NCBI GenBank assembly: GCA_030607655.1
Contig: JAUWJN010000088.1
Location: forward strand, 1-8,493
From: a bacterium
GTDB lineage: Bacteria > Armatimonadota > Zipacnadia > Zipacnadales > Zipacnadaceae
DNA length: 8,493 nt
Direction of reading: 5' to 3'
The position numbers and the translations under genes are program-made. Below, one piece after another: positions 1 through 5,344 of this stretch. Numbering within the stretch: the stretch's first letter is position 1; the number at the start of each line of letters is the position of its first letter. The notes beneath the pieces are model-generated. The model was not told the DNA's origin, searched no databases, and worked only from the letters and a program-made list of their open reading frames with translations.

Positions 1-44
1 CGCAGGACGCGCTACCCCACCGTCCTGCGTGGGTGCCGCGGCAC
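1..44. repeat. Fold-back inverted repeat and palindrome at the left edge
   Basis: Bases 1-9 (CGCAGGACG) are the exact reverse complement of 21-29 (CGTCCTGCG), with an 11-nt loop. Bases 33-44 (GTGCCGCGGCAC) are a perfect 12-bp palindrome. Neither symmetry exists at the matching place in the second gene copy (around 2134-2177). They lie inside the anomalous first 110 bp, so they may be a contig-end artefact rather than biology. Confidence 0.6.
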
Positions 45-1601
45 GGCGGGGGCCACGCGCAGCCCATCCCGCAAACCTCCGCGGCGGGGCCCGGGGGGGG
101 GAGTCCGCGGGTGCCCTGGGGATTATGGGCAGCGCTCCTGTCGCGGTGGGGTGGCTTCCTACTATTGTACTATTATTCTGTGCTGTCCTTAACTGGTCTG
201 TTCCGCAAACGTTGGTTCCGCCAAGAACACATCACCTTTCCCTTGGCCGAACTGGCCCTGACGGTCGGCGGCGCCCGTAGTAGCTGGAATCCGAAGGGCC
301 AACTGCTGCGTAACAAGCTCCTGTGGCTAGGTTTTGCCATTCCGTTCATACACTCATTCTTAGTGACCCTAGGCGCCTGGGTGCCCGCCTTCCCGGATCT
401 GGGCTTCCCCAGAATACTTAGCTCCAGTTGGGCGATGGGCCCACCGTGGAATGCCATATGGATTGTGATATACTTCCGTTGGCTGGTACTAGGCATTGCC
501 TATATCTTGCCTCTCCAGATTAGTAATGGGATGCTATTCTTCTATTTTGCTTTCCAGGCCCAGACCGTACTGCTGTCCTTGCTAGGCTATAACCCCGAGG
601 GGGTGGGAGCACCCGCTGCGACTGGGGGCCAGAACCAGGTGATGGGGGCGGTCTTTATCTTTGTGTTTTTCTTCTTCTGGACCGCCCGCCGCGACCTGGG
701 GCAGATGTGGCGCGACCTTCTTTTGAGAATAACCGGCGGCGGGCCAGATCTACATCCCGACCGTTGGTCTATCCCCGGCGCCGTGGTGGGGACAGTTGGT
801 ATGATTATCTGGTCGCATTATGCTGGCTTGACCTGGCATGCGGCCACATTATTCATTGTCATCTTGCTGACATTGCAGTTGTGTACCGCGCGTATGGAGG
901 CAACGTTGGGTATGCCCCACTGCACGTTCGGAGATTCGCCCAGCGGACTAATGCGCAAGATTTTTGGCGCCCGCTGGCTGGGGGCTAAGGACATGCCCAC
1001 CCTAATGCTACAGGAGGCTCCATTCTGGGTGCCGCACATCAGTAGCTGCAGTCCCATGCTTCTGCAAAGCCACAAGATTGCCGATGTCATGGATTGGGAT
1101 AGAGCCAGGTTCAAGCAGTATATGATGGTGGGCGGGGCGGCGGCGTTAATCGCCTTCTCAGTGATAGTATTACAGATGTGCTACAAGTACGGCGGCGCTA
1201 TGCTTTGCCCCACCTGGTACTGGGGCCAATGGAGCAGTAACTACTGGCAAAACAGCATTGCTATGAGTATGGAGTATATCACCGGCCCCCAGTGGCGAAG
1301 CTTGTTCGAGATACTCACTGGGGTCGGGATTATGTGGGCATTAGTGCAATGCTACCATAACATCATCTGGTGGCCTTTCCATCCTCTGGCCTATCCTCTC
1401 GCACCTACCTATACCGCTAACCAAGTCTGGCTTAGCGTACTGGTAGGATGGGCCTGCAAACAAGCCGCCGTGAAGTTAGGCGGTCACAAAGTATACCGAC
1501 AGCTATCGCCCTTGTTCATAGGACTGGTCATCGGAGAGCTAAGCGGGGATGCTTTCTGGGGATCCGTATCCGCCCTGATAATGGTAATTAAGGGGATATG
1601 A
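3..1601 (+). CDS. DUF6785/DUF6784-type multi-pass membrane protein, copy 1 (5' end outside window)
   Basis: A polytopic inner-membrane protein of unknown function, by family resemblance the DUF6785 (N-terminal) plus DUF6784 (C-terminal) type. The pattern is a VPWGLW segment, a loop with EHITFPLAELALTVGG, a helix with LPLQISNG, then WTARRDLG, TARMEATLGMPH and the C-terminal GGHKVYRQLSPLFIGLVIGE. The last resembles the end of OPT-like carriers, so a transporter role is plausible but unproven. The reading frame is open to base 3 and aligns codon for codon with the second copy (LPHxPxW at bases 12-32), so the GTG at 33 is not the true start. By comparison with copy 2 about 147 N-terminal residues are missing, including the first three membrane helices. 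Stop is TGA. Odd point: bases 3-110 are far more diverged and GC-rich than the rest and lose the YYEG motif seen in copy 2. Confidence 0.85.
   Translation, partial: QDALPHRPAWVPRHGGGHAQPIPQTSAAGPGGGSPRVPWGLWAALLSRWGGFLLLYYYSVLSLTGLFRKRWFRQEHITFPLAELALTVGGARSSWNPKGQLLRNKLLWLGFAIPFIHSFLVTLGAWVPAFPDLGFPRILSSSWAMGPPWNAIWIVIYFRWLVLGIAYILPLQISNGMLFFYFAFQAQTVLLSLLGYNPEGVGAPAATGGQNQVMGAVFIFVFFFFWTARRDLGQMWRDLLLRITGGGPDLHPDRWSIPGAVVGTVGMIIWSHYAGLTWHAATLFIVILLTLQLCTARMEATLGMPHCTFGDSPSGLMRKIFGARWLGAKDMPTLMLQEAPFWVPHISSCSPMLLQSHKIADVMDWDRARFKQYMMVGGAAALIAFSVIVLQMCYKYGGAMLCPTWYWGQWSSNYWQNSIAMSMEYITGPQWRSLFEILTGVGIMWALVQCYHNIIWWPFHPLAYPLAPTYTANQVWLSVLVGWACKQAAVKLGGHKVYRQLSPLFIGLVIGELSGDAFWGSVSALIMVIKGI
1032..1135 (+). 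repeat. 104-bp identical tract shared with 3165-3268
   Basis: Within the tandem pair these 104 bp are identical at every base, synonymous sites included, although the codons on both sides differ (GTG versus GTT just before, GGG versus GGC just after). The tract encodes VPHISSCSPMLLQSHKIADV and the following MDWDRARFKQYMMVGG. Its length amid about 13% DNA divergence elsewhere points to gene conversion or strong constraint on the RNA or DNA. Confidence 0.85.
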
Positions 1602-1607
1602 GGATGC

Positions 1608-1678
1608 CTGCCGGCTACCATAAGGGCCAGCGAAGCCTGGCGTTGACAACTGGGCAAGAAGGACTTAGGGGCCGGCAG
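1608..1678 (+). repeat. Inverted repeats in the spacer between the two membrane-protein genes
   Basis: CTGCCGGC at 1608-1615 pairs perfectly with GCCGGCAG at 1671-1678. Inside lies a small hairpin, GCCAG (1626-1630) with CTGGC (1637-1641). There is no T-run after the outer stem, so it is not a convincing terminator. With only 90 bp between the stop of copy 1 and the earliest start of copy 2, and no clear promoter, the two genes are probably co-transcribed. The stem may act as a processing or stability element. Confidence 0.45.
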
Positions 1679-1691
1679 ACGAATAGACAAT

Positions 1692-3734
1692 ATGGTGTGG
1701 AACGGGTGCCGGCGGCAACCCGGCCTTACTGCTAGAAGCAGGAGCACCATTAAACCACTAAATGATTCCGAAATAACTACACAAGACGACTCCCCGTTAC
1801 GGCTGCGCGGGGTGGTTGTGGGGATAGTTCTTATCACTGCCCTGGCGTGGTTGGTGCCATCGTTATCATTCCGTATCCCGCGCCTTACCCCCTCGGGCAG
1901 TAACATTGCCTGGGGCCAGATACCCACTGGCCCCTTCATAATGTTGGTCCTGGTCGCGTGGCTGCTAAGACCCTTGCTGAGTATCGGCCGGCGCCGCTGG
2001 TTTGCCGCTGATGGTCTGTTAAGCTATGCGATACTGCTGCCCGCCACGATATTTGCCTCCGTGGGCGGCCTATACTATGTATTTGGGCTTACCGCCACTC
2101 CTTTCTATCCGGTCCAAAGCCCACCCCAGTGGGCAGTCCAGGTCTTGCCACACATTCCCAGTTGGCTATTGCTGAGCGCTGGGCATCATCCGCAGGCTAT
2201 TATGCAATACTACGAGGGGGTCCCCGGCGGGCTGAGTACGCAGGTGCCCTGGGGATTATGGGCAGCGCTCCTGTATCGGTGGGGTGGCTTCCTGCTACTA
2301 TATTATTATACCATGCTGTCCTTAACTGGTCTGTTTCGTAGACGCTGGTTCCGCCAAGAACATATCACCTTCCCCCTGGCTGAGCTAGCCCTGACGGTCG
2401 GCGGTGCCCGCAGTAGCTGGAATCCGAAGGGCCAACTGCTGCATAACAAGCTGCTGTGGATAGGTTTTGCTATTCCCTTCATCCACGGCTTCCTCATCAT
2501 GCTGGGCACCTGGCTGCCGGCCTTCCCAGATTTATGGTTCCACATGATAGTTCCCGAGAGTTGGCCGAAGGGTCCCCCGTGGAATGCAGTATGGATTACG
2601 ATATACTTCCGTTGGCTGGTAATGGGCATTGCCTACGTGTTGCCGCTGCAGATTAGTAATGGTGTGTTGTTCTTCTATTTTGCTATGCTGGCCCAGACCA
2701 TACTGCTGGCCGCATTGGGTTATACCTCGGAAGGAATGGGGGCTTCAGCCTGGACTGTGGGCGCCAACCAAGGAATGGGAGGGGCCCTTATCTTTGTGGC
2801 CTTCTTCTTCTGGACCGCCCGCCGCGACCTGGGGCAGATGTGGCGCGACCTGCTGAAGAGTATTGGTGGCCGCCAAGATAATCTGCATCCCGACCGCTGG
2901 TCTATCCCCGCCAGTGTGCTGGGAACAGTTGGCATGATTATCTGGTCGCATTATGCCGGCCTGACCTGGCATGCGGCGGCATTATTCGTTGTCATCCTGC
3001 TGGCATTGCAGTTGTGTACCGCGCGCATAGAGGCAACGTTGGGCATGCCCCACTGCACATTCGGCGACTCGCCCGACGGACTAATGCGCAAGATTTTTGG
3101 CGCCCGCTGGCTGGGGGCCAAGGATATGCCCAGCCTGATGCTACAGCAAGCCCCGTTCTGGGTTCCGCACATCAGTAGCTGCAGTCCCATGCTTCTGCAA
3201 AGCCACAAGATTGCCGATGTCATGGATTGGGATAGAGCCAGGTTCAAGCAGTATATGATGGTGGGCGGCATCGCCGCGTTAGTCACCTTCTCAGTGATAA
3301 TATTGCAGATGTGCTACAAGTACGGCGGGGTTATGCTTTGCTCGTCCTGGTACTGGGGCCAATGGAGCAGCAGCTACTGGCAAAACACTATCGTCACCAG
3401 CCTGCAAGGAGTACCCGGCCCCCAGTGGCGAAGCCTATTTGAGATACTCACTGGGGGCGGGATTATGTGGGGATTAGTGCAATGCTACCATACTTTCATT
3501 TGGTGGCCTTTCCATCCTCTGGCCTATCCCCTCGGCACTGCCTGGACCCCGGCGAGAATCTGGGCGGGACTGCTGCCGGGGTGGGCCTGCAAACAACTAG
3601 CGGTAAGGTTGGGCGGCCATAAAGTATACCGCCAGCTCTCGCCCTTATTTATCGGACTGGTCATCGGAGAATTGGGCGGCGATGCTTTCTGGGGTGCCGT
3701 ATCAGCCCTGGTCATGCTAATTAAAGGGATATAA
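1692..3734 (+). CDS. DUF6785/DUF6784-type multi-pass membrane protein, copy 2 (complete)
   Basis: Full-length paralogue of the preceding gene, 680 residues from the ATG at 1692. Hydrophobic segments are visible at about residues 40-59, 78-97, 108-131, 187-212 and 252-272, and many more follow, so it is an inner-membrane protein with a dozen or so helices. Family landmarks in order: IPSW and YYEG with PW (residues 155-187), EHITFPLAEL (223-232), a helix with LPLQISNG, WTARRDLG, TARIEATLGMPHCTFGDSP, SCSPMLLQSHK, and GGHKVYRQLSPLFIGLVIGE near the end. These fit the DUF6785 and DUF6784 families, whose substrate and function are unknown to me; transport is an inference from topology. The start is uncertain: no Shine-Dalgarno precedes 1692, and the first 20 residues are not conserved-looking. 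Stop is TAA. It probably forms a transcription unit with copy 1. Confidence 0.88.
   Translation: MVWNGCRRQPGLTARSRSTIKPLNDSEITTQDDSPLRLRGVVVGIVLITALAWLVPSLSFRIPRLTPSGSNIAWGQIPTGPFIMLVLVAWLLRPLLSIGRRRWFAADGLLSYAILLPATIFASVGGLYYVFGLTATPFYPVQSPPQWAVQVLPHIPSWLLLSAGHHPQAIMQYYEGVPGGLSTQVPWGLWAALLYRWGGFLLLYYYTMLSLTGLFRRRWFRQEHITFPLAELALTVGGARSSWNPKGQLLHNKLLWIGFAIPFIHGFLIMLGTWLPAFPDLWFHMIVPESWPKGPPWNAVWITIYFRWLVMGIAYVLPLQISNGVLFFYFAMLAQTILLAALGYTSEGMGASAWTVGANQGMGGALIFVAFFFWTARRDLGQMWRDLLKSIGGRQDNLHPDRWSIPASVLGTVGMIIWSHYAGLTWHAAALFVVILLALQLCTARIEATLGMPHCTFGDSPDGLMRKIFGARWLGAKDMPSLMLQQAPFWVPHISSCSPMLLQSHKIADVMDWDRARFKQYMMVGGIAALVTFSVIILQMCYKYGGVMLCSSWYWGQWSSSYWQNTIVTSLQGVPGPQWRSLFEILTGGGIMWGLVQCYHTFIWWPFHPLAYPLGTAWTPARIWAGLLPGWACKQLAVRLGGHKVYRQLSPLFIGLVIGELGGDAFWGAVSALVMLIKGI
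1739..1751 (+). promoter_or_regulatory. Possible Shine-Dalgarno and non-standard ATT start for copy 2
   Basis: AGGAG lies four bases before an in-frame ATT (1749-1751), whereas the ATG at 1692 has no purine-rich site near it. Starting here would give IKPLNDSE and about 20 residues before the first helix, which suits a membrane protein. ATT starts are rare, so this is only a candidate. Confidence 0.25.
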
Positions 3735-3735
3735 G

Positions 3736-3783
3736 TATCCCGGCTGCCATCGGGCCAACAAGGACGGTTGCCCAACCGGGATA
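3736..3783. repeat. 8-bp inverted repeat downstream of copy 2
   Basis: TATCCCGG (3736-3743) is the exact reverse complement of CCGGGATA (3776-3783). Further partial pairing exists inside (CAAC with GTTG). The element begins one base after the stop of copy 2. It has no T-run, so it may protect the 3' end of the mRNA or help the hairpin that follows. Part of this sequence (CCGGCTGCCAT...GGGCCA) is shared with the spacer behind copy 1. Confidence 0.45.
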
Positions 3784-3804
3784 GATTCAGTCGCTGGAAC
3801 TAAA

Positions 3805-3832
3805 GAGGGACTGGCAATCAAACCAGTCCCTC
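3805..3832. terminator. Hairpin terminator between converging genes
   Basis: GAGGGACTGG (3805-3814) and CCAGTCCCTC (3823-3832) form a perfect 10-bp stem with an 8-nt loop. The site sits between the stop of the + strand membrane-protein gene (3734) and the stop of the - strand pseudopilin gene (3859). On the - strand the stem is followed by TTTAGTT, a weak U-rich tail. On the + strand only a pyrimidine-rich CTCTGCC follows. It most likely ends the pseudopilin transcript and may serve both directions. Confidence 0.7.
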
Positions 3833-3858
3833 CTCTGCCTCAGATGCAGCGATGGTTA

Positions 3859-4656
3859 CTATTCCACCCACCAGAACCAATGACCCGAGCTGTCGCTCGA
3901 ATCGCCGCTCTGATATATCTCTGCTCTGGCCATCCACTTGGCATGGCCGTCGCAGAAGCCGTAATTAGCACCCTTATTGTGGCGGTCCATGGCTCCAGAG
4001 TTCGCCAGCCAACTTTTCCATACGGCGAAGGAGGCCCACTGGGTACCGCTCTGGCCGGGCCCCTCAGCCCACATTACGATGTCTACGGGACGGGGAATTG
4101 CAGTCAATGATACACCAGCCAGTTTCGTGTCCCAACTGCCACCAGCCCACACGTTTCCCAGCATACCCAGGTAGTTCGGACTGGCATACGAGGTGACCAT
4201 CCTATTCGGAGCCGGGTCACCAGCAGGCTTAACGCCAGCCGTGATTTCGTCTTGCCCCCCTATGTCGTGAGTGGGGCAGACAAAAAGCTGCTCATTCTTA
4301 ACGTACGGATAGATCCGATCGTGCCAACCTAGCATATATGATCCGGCCCCGCAATAGGTGTCATCTCCCCAGGCACTAAAACTAAGAGCAAAAAACATGG
4401 GAGTCGTTGTGCTGCAGTTGGCCCCCCCGATACCTGCTGCTCCTCCCGGCAGATGTTGCCCATAGTCTTCCGCATACATCAAAACAGCCAGGGTGAGCTG
4501 TTTGACATTACTCAAACAGGCAGTCTGCTGGGCCTTGGCTCTGGCCCGGGCAAATACGGGGAATAGAATTGCCGCCAAGATAGCGATGATGGCTATCACT
4601 ACCAGCAATTCTATCAATGTAAAGCCCTTGCTAGTTGTTCTGGTCGTCCTCATCAT
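3859..4656 (-). CDS. Type II/IV pseudopilin-like protein with H-x9-DG motif (DUF1559-type)
   Basis: A 265-residue prepilin-like protein. The N-terminus is a short basic leader, MMRTTRTTSKG, then the cleavage and methylation signal G|FTLIE with Glu at +5 and a hydrophobic stretch to about residue 32. FPVFARARAKAQQTACLSN follows, a sequence typical of Armatimonadota pseudopilins. Near the C-terminus HNKGANYGFCDG has the His-x9-Asp-Gly spacing of the prepilin-associated H-x9-DG domain found in DUF1559-type proteins of Planctomycetes and relatives. The family role is an exported, membrane-anchored pilin-like subunit, cleaved by a prepilin peptidase; the exact function is unknown. Start choice: AGGTGAT at 4661-4667 fits an ATG at 4656 with four bases between. 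The ATG at 4662 and GTG at 4665 overlap that site. It is convergent with the membrane-protein pair, and its long 5' region is structured. Confidence 0.9.
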   Translation of the reverse strand: MMRTTRTTSKGFTLIELLVVIAIIAILAAILFPVFARARAKAQQTACLSNVKQLTLAVLMYAEDYGQHLPGGAAGIGGANCSTTTPMFFALSFSAWGDDTYCGAGSYMLGWHDRIYPYVKNEQLFVCPTHDIGGQDEITAGVKPAGDPAPNRMVTSYASPNYLGMLGNVWAGGSWDTKLAGVSLTAIPRPVDIVMWAEGPGQSGTQWASFAVWKSWLANSGAMDRHNKGANYGFCDGHAKWMARAEIYQSGDSSDSSGHWFWWVE

Positions 4657-4660
4657 CTTC

Positions 4661-4667
4661 ATCACCT
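4661..4667 (-). promoter_or_regulatory. Ribosome binding site of the pseudopilin gene
   Basis: AGGTGAT on the - strand matches seven bases of the anti-Shine-Dalgarno complement and lies four bases before ATG 4656 (seven before ATG 4653). It argues against the two upstream start codons, which lie within it or next to it. Confidence 0.65.
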
Positions 4668-4687
4668 TTCTACTGAATTAGTTCCCT

Positions 4688-4844
4688 CGGCACCTCCCGA
4701 TAAATCGAGATAACTGCCGTAGGTTCGTGTGGCTCCGTACGTCGTGCCCCCACTTGTACAGCGCCTTCCCTTTACTATGAGCTTGCCAGGCTTTGCCACC
4801 GGCTGAAGGCCTGTGCCACTAATACCTGCCGGTGCTATGAGCTT
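4688..4844 (-). ncRNA. Structured 5' leader of the pseudopilin gene, class unknown
   Basis: Read on the - strand, three hairpins follow one another. H1 pairs CACCGGC (4828-4834) with GCCGGTG (4797-4803). H2 pairs GGCGCTGTAC (4756-4765) with GTACGGAGCC (4731-4740), ten positions with one mismatch and one G-U. H3 has an outer stem CGGCA/TGCCG (4715-4719 with 4688-4692) and an inner stem TCTCGA/TCGGGA closed by a TTTA loop. The H2 loop contains GGCAC, which could pair with GTGCC in the H3 closing strand. H3 ends about 20 bases before the ribosome binding site, the position expected of a translational or attenuating regulator. I compared it by eye with c-di-GMP-I, cobalamin, SAM-I, glutamine and fluoride riboswitches and see no convincing match. 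Confidence 0.4.
4775..4844 (-). repeat. Direct repeat AAGCTCATAG x2 flanking hairpin H1
   Basis: The - strand word AAGCTCATAG occurs at 4844-4835 and again at 4784-4775, exactly 60 bp apart. The first copy is followed at once by the H1 stem, the second by TAAAGGGAAGG. A strong Shine-Dalgarno-like AAGGAGGTGAG lies just before the first copy (about 4846-4856) but no usable start codon follows it. The block may be a duplicated or decayed gene start, or part of an RNA fold. Confidence 0.5.
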
Positions 4845-4900
4845 TTCTCACCTCCTTGCAATTGTCAGGCTACGAATCTTCAACTATGGCGTGGTGACAC

Positions 4901-4941
4901 ACAAAAAATCCGCGCCCCTTACCACCAGGGCAGCACGGATT
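4901..4941 (-). terminator. Intrinsic terminator inside the pseudopilin 5' region
   Basis: On the - strand AATCCGTGCT (4941-4932) pairs with GGCGCGGATT (4916-4907), ten base pairs including two G-U, and the stem runs straight into a T6 tract followed by GTGTGT. This is the standard form of a Rho-independent terminator. It lies about 200 bp downstream of the promoter at 5143-5171 and about 250 bp before the pseudopilin start, so it either ends a small RNA or works as an attenuator. Confidence 0.7.
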
Positions 4942-5136
4942 GTCAGCCATCCTCAGATTTGTGCGCGCGTGGCTCACTATCACACCTACCCCTCAGTGCT
5001 AAACTACCAGTATACTTACGCCGACGAGAGAGCATGTCATGTTCTCATCCCACTATCATAAGCACCTTCGCCGGAAGGCCAGGAACCACCATTATTCATC
5101 TATTGTATATAAAGATACTGTTATTATCTATTCTCC
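4901..5136 (-). ncRNA. Candidate small RNA gene (promoter to terminator), about 235 nt
   Basis: A near-consensus promoter at 5143-5171 predicts a 5' end near 5136, and an intrinsic terminator ends the unit near 4901. In between there is no ORF with a ribosome binding site; only two overlapping peptides of 15-20 codons without Shine-Dalgarno exist. Visible structure: a CCTTC/GAAGG hairpin with a CGGC loop (5065-5078) and AGCCA/TGGCT pairing near the 3' part. The first 40 nt are AU-rich and look single-stranded. It matches no RNA family I can recognise (not tmRNA, RNase P RNA, SRP RNA or an evident 6S RNA). If the terminator is leaky the same transcript would continue as the pseudopilin leader, so it may be an attenuated leader rather than an independent gene. 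Confidence 0.45.
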
Positions 5137-5142
5137 ACTCTT

Positions 5143-5171
5143 AGTATAACATAATTCTCTAGCGTTGTCAA
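5143..5171 (-). promoter_or_regulatory. Sigma-70-type promoter with extended -10
   Basis: On the - strand TTGACA (5171-5166), a 17-nt spacer and TATACT (5148-5143), with TG one base before the -10 box (TGTTATACT). Only one of the twelve hexamer bases departs from consensus. Predicted start near 5136. It drives the region leading to the pseudopilin gene. An 8-bp palindrome TTACGTAA lies upstream at 5187-5194 and could be a regulator site. Confidence 0.75.
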
Positions 5172-5344
5172 CTGTTCATTCTTCCTTTACGTAACCGCTA
5201 ACCCTTGGCCGGAGAAATTTGTAATTATTTGTAGAATGGTAATGGGAACAAGTCGTTGCAGTTAAGTACACCACCGACTTCCAGATTGCCAAAATCTGGC
5301 TGCGCGTGAAGAGTCAACGGATTCTGCCGTAGACGCACGGGCGC
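5172..5344. other. Spacer between glycosidase stop and small-RNA promoter
   Basis: No gene seen. It contains a perfect 7-bp hairpin, CCAGATT (5281-5287) with AATCTGG (5293-5299) and a 5-nt loop, located 46 bp past the glycosidase stop. It has no T-run and is at most a weak terminator or an mRNA 3'-end stem. The palindrome TTACGTAA sits at 5187-5194, and the stretch 5213-5243 is AT-rich. Confidence 0.5.

Larger units (their letters stand above)
3..3734 (+). repeat. Tandem duplication of the membrane-protein gene (offset 2,133 bp)
   Basis: Copy 1 (to 1601) and copy 2 (to 3734) match without a single insertion or deletion from base 12/2145 to the stop codons. Hand alignment of about 496 residues from VPWGLW onward gives roughly 96 differences, about 80% identity. 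Differences cluster in short patches, for example 400-440, 595-655, 724-745, 1258-1285 and 1400-1440 of copy 1. These look like loops or helix ends, while the core motifs are unchanged. The similarity extends a little past the stop: CCGGCTrCCAT followed by GGGCCA occurs after both genes. Confidence 0.9.

Noticed and set aside
33..1601. GTG at 33 as the start of membrane-protein copy 1
   Set aside because: The frame is open to base 3 and keeps LPHxPxW in register with copy 2, so the gene begins outside the window.
1643..1690. TTGACA at 1643-1648 as a promoter of membrane-protein copy 2
   Set aside because: At 17 nt the next hexamer is TAGGGG; no usable -10 box is present.
1484..1939. 151-codon - strand frame
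   Set aside because: Antisense to the ends of two well-supported membrane-protein genes.
4740..4834. c-di-GMP-I (GEMM) riboswitch
   Set aside because: Only GCAAAGCC fits; the GGCAAACC half and the downstream receptor stem are not found.
4813..5061. 82-codon + strand frame from GTG
   Set aside because: No ribosome binding site, no recognisable pattern, and it is antisense to the terminator and structured leader.
5037..5099. 20-codon - strand peptide (and an overlapping 15-codon one) inside the small RNA
   Set aside because: Neither has a Shine-Dalgarno; I treat the region as non-coding, though a leader peptide cannot be excluded.
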